A program made the translations under genes and the position numbers. A stretch of 54,889 nucleotides of DNA from Lachnospiraceae bacterium UBA3282 (GTDB taxonomy: Bacteria > Bacillota > Clostridia > Lachnospirales > Lachnospiraceae). Positions 50,932 through 54,889 of the stretch are shown here, one piece after another (within the stretch, counting starts at the first letter, position 1; each line of letters starts with the position of its first letter). The notes below the pieces were generated by a model. It was given only the letters and a program-made list of their open reading frames with translations. It did not search any database and had not been told where the DNA came from. The stretch is taken from NCBI GenBank assembly GCA_002361735.1, contig DETS01000049.1, positions 23,819-78,707 on the forward strand, in the 5' to 3' direction.

Positions 50932-51900
50932 ATGGCGAAGCAGATTAAGACGATCGGCGTGCTGACCAGCGGAGGAGACGCGCCGGGGATGAATGCGGCA
51001 ATCCGCGCAGTGGTCAGAAAGGGGATCGCTAATGGCGTTAAGGTCAAGGGGATCAAGAAAGGATATCAGGGTCTCTTAAACGAGGAGATCATGGACATGG
51101 AAAAATGGACGGTGGCGGAGACCATCCAGCGCGGCGGTACGATCTTGGGTACGGCGCGCTGTCATGAATTTCGTACCGAGGAGGGGCAGCAGAAAGGCGC
51201 GGATATCTGCCGCAAACACGGGATTGACGGGCTGGTGGTCATCGGCGGTGACGGTTCCTACCGGGGAGCGCAGGCACTTTCCAAACATGGCATCAATACG
51301 ATTGGCATACCGGGAACCATTGATCTGGATATTGCCTGTACAGAGTACACCATCGGTTTTGATACGGCGATCAATACGGCGATGCAGGCAATCGATAAGG
51401 TGAGAGATACCTCGTCCTCCCATGAGCGGTGCAGTATCATCGAAGTGATGGGCAGGAACGCGGGCTATATTGCGCTGTGGTGCGGTATTTCCAACGGTGC
51501 CGAGGACATTCTGCTTCCGGAAAAATATGACTATAATGAGCAGCAGATCATCAATAATATCATTGCCAACAGAAAGCGCGGCAAGACGCACCATTTGATC
51601 ATCAACGCGGAAGGCATCGGGCATTCCACTTCTATGGCGAGGCGGATCGAGGCGGCGACAGGTATTGAAACCAGAGCTACGATCTTAGGTTACATGCAGC
51701 GCGGCGGCTCGCCTACCTGTAAAGACCGCTACTATGCGTCGATCATGGGCTGTTATGCGGCGGATATCCTTTGTGAAGGCAAGACAAACCGCGTGGTCGG
51801 TTACCAGCACGGCGAGTTTTTGGACTTTGATATCGAAGAAGCTTTGAATATGGAGAAGGGGATTCCCGATTACCCCTATGAGATGTCGAAAATATTATAA
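50932..51900 (+). CDS. pfkA: ATP-dependent 6-phosphofructokinase PfkA
   Basis: A 322-residue phosphofructokinase, the standard length. Motifs: GVLTSGGDAPGMNAAIRAVV, GGDGSYRGAQ (the GGDGS form expected of ATP-using enzymes), PGTIDLDIACTEYTIGFDTA with catalytic Asp, MGRNAGYIAL and GYMQRGGSPT. ATG 50932 gives the usual N-terminus (MAKQIKTIGVL); the frame is open to 50752 inside dnaE, but that extension has no counterpart in the family. It catalyses the committed step of glycolysis. Confidence 0.96.
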   Translation: MAKQIKTIGVLTSGGDAPGMNAAIRAVVRKGIANGVKVKGIKKGYQGLLNEEIMDMEKWTVAETIQRGGTILGTARCHEFRTEEGQQKGADICRKHGIDGLVVIGGDGSYRGAQALSKHGINTIGIPGTIDLDIACTEYTIGFDTAINTAMQAIDKVRDTSSSHERCSIIEVMGRNAGYIALWCGISNGAEDILLPEKYDYNEQQIINNIIANRKRGKTHHLIINAEGIGHSTSMARRIEAATGIETRATILGYMQRGGSPTCKDRYYASIMGCYAADILCEGKTNRVVGYQHGEFLDFDIEEALNMEKGIPDYPYEMSKIL

Positions 51901-51936
51901 TGGCTGAAGCAGCAGTTGGCGGACGCGGAAGAAACG

Positions 51937-51977
51937 ATAAGCAGATTTGAGATGTGTCATATCTTGAATCTGCTTAT
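51937..51977 (+). repeat. Inverted repeat between pfkA and the rRNA methyltransferase gene
   Basis: Perfect 11-base arms ATAAGCAGATT (51937-51947) and AATCTGCTTAT (51967-51977) around a 19-base centre, ending 24 bases before the next start. No T-run follows; it may be a processing or attenuation hairpin. Confidence 0.7.
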
Positions 51978-52001
51978 ATGATGTAAAGGAAGATATCAGG
52001 T

Positions 52002-52799
52002 ATGATTACCAGTTTGCAAAATAAAGCCGTAAAAGAGACAGCGGCTTTGCTCGGGAAGAAAAAAGAACGGGATCGGCGCGGTCTTTTTGTGGTGGAAGGC
52101 GTGAAGCTCTTTGGCGAAGCGCCTGCGGAGCGGATCGAGCAGGTGTATCTGGCGCAGAGCGCTCGGGCGCAGCTGATGGAACAGTATGGAGAGAAGTTAA
52201 AAGCGCTTCCCTGTGAGATCGTGTCTGACGAAGTGTTTACGAAAATGTCCGATACGGTGACGCCGCAGGGGATTCTTTGTCTGGTGCGGCAGTATTCCTA
52301 TAATATAGAAGAAATGCTGTCAAAAGAAGAAAAAGAACACCTGTTATTTATGATTCTGGAAGATATTCAGGACCCGGGCAATCTGGGGACGATCTTTCGC
52401 ACGGCGGAGGCCGCAGGGGCGGACGGCGTGATCATGAGCGGTAAAACGGCGGATCTCTATAATCCTAAGACCATCCGTTCTACGATGGGCTCCATTTATC
52501 GTGTGCCTTTTTTCTATGCGGAGGCACTTGCTGCGGTCATGGAAACTCTGAAAGCGCATGGCGTGCGGATCTTTGCGGCGCATCTTTCCGGCAAAGCCGA
52601 TTACGATGCCTGCGATTATCGGGAGGGAACCGCCTTTCTGATCGGTAATGAGGGACGGGGGCTTAAGGAGGAAACAGCAGCGCTTGCGGACGAGCGTATC
52701 AGACTTCCCATGGAAGGACAGGTGGAGTCTTTGAATGCGGCGGTAGCGTCTTCGATTTTATTATATGAAGCATACAGGCAGCGCAGAATAGTATCGTAA
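52002..52799 (+). CDS. SpoU/TrmH-family RNA 2'-O-methyltransferase
   Basis: A 265-residue SPOUT methyltransferase. The N-terminal substrate-binding domain (NKAVKETAALLGKKKERDR, GLFVVEGVKLF) precedes the knotted catalytic domain with motif 1 DIQDPGNLGTIFRTAEAAG, motif 2 FLIGNEGRGL and motif 3 RLPMEGQVESLNAAVASSI. This layout fits 23S rRNA Gm methyltransferases of the RlmB/TsnR type. The target nucleotide cannot be assigned. AAGGAAG lies before ATG 52002. Confidence 0.93.
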   Translation: MITSLQNKAVKETAALLGKKKERDRRGLFVVEGVKLFGEAPAERIEQVYLAQSARAQLMEQYGEKLKALPCEIVSDEVFTKMSDTVTPQGILCLVRQYSYNIEEMLSKEEKEHLLFMILEDIQDPGNLGTIFRTAEAAGADGVIMSGKTADLYNPKTIRSTMGSIYRVPFFYAEALAAVMETLKAHGVRIFAAHLSGKADYDACDYREGTAFLIGNEGRGLKEETAALADERIRLPMEGQVESLNAAVASSILLYEAYRQRRIVS

Positions 52800-52964
52800 T
52801 TAGACAAAACAGGGTTAAATCTTGATTTAATAATGAAAAACGACCTTTGCGGAACGCGGCGGAACGGATGAGGCTGTTTTGGGAGAAGTGTCAAAAACGC
52901 TGAAAAATACAGGAATATAACAGATGTTATCGTAGAAAACACAAAGAAAGGACGGAGTAAAAAT

Positions 52965-53759
52965 ATGAAAATAGGATTTATAGGGCTCGGTAATATGGCA
53001 CGGGCGATCATCGGCGGTATGCTGCGGGAAGGGATTGCTTCGCGGGAGGATATCCTCGGATCGGCGAAGACGCAAAAGACACGGGACGCTGTAAAAGCGG
53101 AATACGGCATTGACGTGCGGCCTGCCAACCGGGTGGTCGCCGAGGAGGCGGATGTTCTCATTCTGGCGGTGAAACCGCAGTTTCTGGCGGATGTGATCGG
53201 AGAGATGAAAGATACGGTAAAGGAAGATACGTTGGTGATCAGCATTGCCGCGGGCAAGAGTTTGTCTTGGCTGGCGGAAGCCTTTGGCAGACCGCTCGCT
53301 CTGGTGCGCTGTATGCCGAACACGCCGGCGCTTGTCGGGGAAGGATGTACGGGCGTCTGTGTCAACGAAAGAGTGACGGAAGAGCAGCAGTCTTACAGTC
53401 TGCGCCTGATGGGAAGCTTTGGCAGAGCCAGTCTGGTGGAGGAAAGGCTGATAGACGCGGTGGGTGCGGTGAGCGGTTCTTCTCCCGCCTATGTTTTCAT
53501 GTTCATTGAAGCGATGGCGGATGCGGGTGTAGCGGCAGGGATGCCGCGCGCACAGGCGTACGAGTTTGCGGCACAGGCAGTCCTTGGCAGCGCGAAGCTG
53601 GTGTTGGAGACGGGCAGGCATCCCGGTGAACTCAAAGATATGGTCTGTTCTCCAGGCGGCACCACCATTGAGGGGGTAAAGATTCTGGAGGAGGATGGTT
53701 TTCGCGGCACAGTGATGAATGCCCTGCTTGCGACGGTGGAAAAATCCAGGAGGCTGTGA
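52965..53759 (+). CDS. proC: Pyrroline-5-carboxylate reductase ProC
   Basis: A 264-residue NAD(P)H-dependent enzyme catalysing the last step of proline synthesis. It has the Rossmann motif GFIGLGNMARAIIGGM, then VILAVKPQ-like LILAVKPQFL, RCMPNTPALVGEG, and the C-terminal active-site blocks AVSGSSPAYVFMFIEAMADAG and MVCSPGGTTIEG. AAAGGACGGAG precedes ATG 52965. The preceding 165 bases contain only short AT-rich inverted sequence (TTAAAT/ATTTAA) and no clear promoter. Confidence 0.96.
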   Translation: MKIGFIGLGNMARAIIGGMLREGIASREDILGSAKTQKTRDAVKAEYGIDVRPANRVVAEEADVLILAVKPQFLADVIGEMKDTVKEDTLVISIAAGKSLSWLAEAFGRPLALVRCMPNTPALVGEGCTGVCVNERVTEEQQSYSLRLMGSFGRASLVEERLIDAVGAVSGSSPAYVFMFIEAMADAGVAAGMPRAQAYEFAAQAVLGSAKLVLETGRHPGELKDMVCSPGGTTIEGVKILEEDGFRGTVMNALLATVEKSRRL

Positions 53760-53918
53760 CATGGCGAAAAGCGCGGAAGACTTTATGTAATCACACAAAA
53801 TTCGGGTGTGCGTGAGATGCCGGCAGAAGGTTTCTCAGCGGGTTTGTCGGAATATCTTGTACCTTGTAAAAAATTAGTAACAAAATATTGAGATATTTCA
53901 GAGCCAAATTGTATAAAC

Positions 53919-53947
53919 TTGACAAAGAATAGGTGTTTTGCTAAAAT
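53919..53947 (+). promoter_or_regulatory. Promoter of the SleB-like gene
   Basis: TTGACA (53919-53924), 17-base spacer, TAAAAT (53942-53947). It is close to consensus; the start site would be near 53954. Confidence 0.8.
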
Positions 53948-53966
53948 AATCCATACTTAATCAAAC

Positions 53967-53983
53967 TGTAACAATTTTGTAAC
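53967..53983 (+). promoter_or_regulatory. Perfect WalR (YycF)-type box
   Basis: TGTAAC, AATTT, TGTAAC matches TGTWAH-N5-TGTWAH at every position. It lies just after the promoter at 53919 and about 70 bases before the hydrolase gene. WalR controls wall hydrolases in Firmicutes. The box could act on a second promoter (-10 like GATTAT near 54002) or repress the first. Confidence 0.6.
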
Positions 53984-54053
53984 AATCTTTATCATTCTTT
54001 TGATTATATGGGAGATGAAAACTTCTTGTATGGATGAAGATGGAGGGATGTTT

Positions 54054-54889
54054 ATGCTGAGAAAGTATAGAGTCCTGCTTGCCTGTTTGATTTTCGGAAT
54101 ATGTTTGTGCGGTTTGTCTCTGGAGGCGAAGGCCACTGACAGAACGGAATATCTGGATTCTTTGAATGTGGGAGTATCTCAGATTGTAGATCCGACGGGG
54201 AAAGCGGCAAACGAGGAAGTGATTCGTGAATTGACCGAATTGTCGCAGGCAAACGGCGGGCAGAAGGAAACGGACTTGGTTATGGCCAATGTTCAGATAG
54301 CTATGAATGTGCGTGAGGAGGCCGACGAGGAATCGGAAAAGGTAGGCCTGCTCTACAAGGACTGCGGCGGAAGAATACTGGAGAGAAAAGACGGATGGAC
54401 AAGACTTCGAAGCGGTGATCTTGTGGGATGGGCCAGAGACGATTATCTGCTTTTTGGGGATGATGCCGAGGCTCTTGCGAATGAGGTTGGGAATCTCATC
54501 GTCCAGATCGAGACAGATACGCTCTGTGTGAGACAGGAGCCTGAGGATGACGCGGAACCCATTGGCTTTATCCCCAGAGATGAGGAGCTGGAAATCATTG
54601 AAGAGTTGGATGAGGACTGGATCAGTGTCGATTATGAGGGAGAGACAGGCTATGTCTCTTCGGAATATGTGGACGTTGACTTCCATATCGATGAGGGCGA
54701 GACGCTCATAGCGATTCATAAGAGAGAAGAGGAAGAACGGCAGGCGAAGCTGACGGCCAACAGAGGCGCAGTGGTTGTGGGCGGCGACGATACGAGGCTT
54801 TTGGCGGCATTGATTTACTGCGAGGCGGGTATCGAGACTTACAACGGAAAACTGGCGGTGGGCGCGGTGGTTATGAACCGTGTCAGGAG
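54054..54889 (+). CDS. SleB-like cell-wall hydrolase with two SH3 domains, 3' truncated by window
   Basis: The frame from ATG 54054 (GGAGGG at 54042-54047) is open to the window end. A signal peptide (VLLACLIFGICLCGL ... AKA) is followed by a helical spacer and two SH3_3-type modules: ANVQIAMNVREEADEESEKV through VGWARDDYL (about 80-137), and TLCVRQEPEDDAEPIGFIP through TGYVSSEYVDV (about 160-215). After a charged helix the SleB/CwlJ catalytic domain begins: LLAALIYCEAGIETYNGKLA then VGAVVMNRV, with the catalytic Glu in YCEAG. Such enzymes hydrolyse cortex or vegetative peptidoglycan. The WalR-like box upstream favours a vegetative role. The rest of the domain is outside the window. Confidence 0.88.
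   Translation, partial: MLRKYRVLLACLIFGICLCGLSLEAKATDRTEYLDSLNVGVSQIVDPTGKAANEEVIRELTELSQANGGQKETDLVMANVQIAMNVREEADEESEKVGLLYKDCGGRILERKDGWTRLRSGDLVGWARDDYLLFGDDAEALANEVGNLIVQIETDTLCVRQEPEDDAEPIGFIPRDEELEIIEELDEDWISVDYEGETGYVSSEYVDVDFHIDEGETLIAIHKREEEERQAKLTANRGAVVVGGDDTRLLAALIYCEAGIETYNGKLAVGAVVMNRVR

Noticed and set aside
53761..53790. Nine-codon frame after proC (MAKSAEDFM)
   Set aside because: Too short and without support of its own; likely chance or a relic.

Overview
The window looks like a chromosomal segment of a Gram-positive clostridium, most probably Lachnospiraceae. Pointers are strong GGAGG-type ribosome binding sites, lipobox signal peptides, sigma-A promoters with 17-base spacers, an S-box (SAM-I) riboswitch in front of metK, a RelQ/YjbM-type small alarmone synthetase, a SleB-like spore/cell-wall hydrolase and amino-acid binding proteins of the kind common in that family. 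No tRNA, rRNA, CRISPR array, transposase or phage gene was seen.

Layout. 1-5.6 kb: the end of a hybrid histidine kinase (receiver + HPt) runs into two consecutive amino-acid ABC importers; the second one uses a binding protein whose two lobes are in swapped order (circular permutation). 5.6-7.8 kb: a MATE half-transporter remnant and a divergent intact MATE exporter. 7.8-12.1 kb: pstS-pstC-pstA-pstB-phoU plus a possible 54-residue membrane peptide. 12.2-14.8 kb: a DUF4422 glycosyltransferase-like protein converging on, and overlapping, a DUF4163/DUF3298-type lipoprotein. 14.8-17.7 kb (minus strand): methyltransferase, HD-domain protein, GNAT acetyltransferase and a frameshifted QueG-like iron-sulfur protein. 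17.9-23.8 kb: membrane-tailed XRE regulator, giant Lhr helicase, serine hydrolase. 24-28.7 kb: UDP-sugar pyrophosphorylase, galE, TrhA/hemolysin III, polysaccharide deacetylase and a small conserved-looking protein. 28.7-37 kb: DUF6020-like membrane protein, alarmone synthetase, coiled-coil membrane protein, LysM-G5-M23 endopeptidase, murA, SAM riboswitch and metK. 37.1-43.7 kb: a five-gene signalling operon (secreted protein, FecR-like protein, CHASE2 adenylate cyclase, TIM-barrel protein, GAF-HD-GYP protein). 43.7-47.3 kb: AAA/DUF234 ATPase and a GT-C type membrane glycosyltransferase interrupted by a run of ten G, with a small overlapping membrane protein. 47.3-54.9 kb: dnaE, pfkA, SpoU/TrmH methyltransferase, proC and the start of a SleB-like hydrolase behind a perfect WalR-type box.

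The most noteworthy observations are: (i) the lobe-swapped solute-binding protein beside a conventional one; (ii) the G10 tract that puts a glycosyltransferase out of frame in a way that one lost G restores, suggesting phase variation (or a sequencing error); (iii) the FecR/CHASE2-cyclase/HD-GYP operon, an apparent cAMP-centred envelope-sensing module in a clostridium; (iv) WalR-box-like sites ahead of two cell-wall hydrolase units; (v) a probable leaderless promoter for the DUF6020-like protein. All functions are read from sequence motifs and remembered family features; no database search was run.
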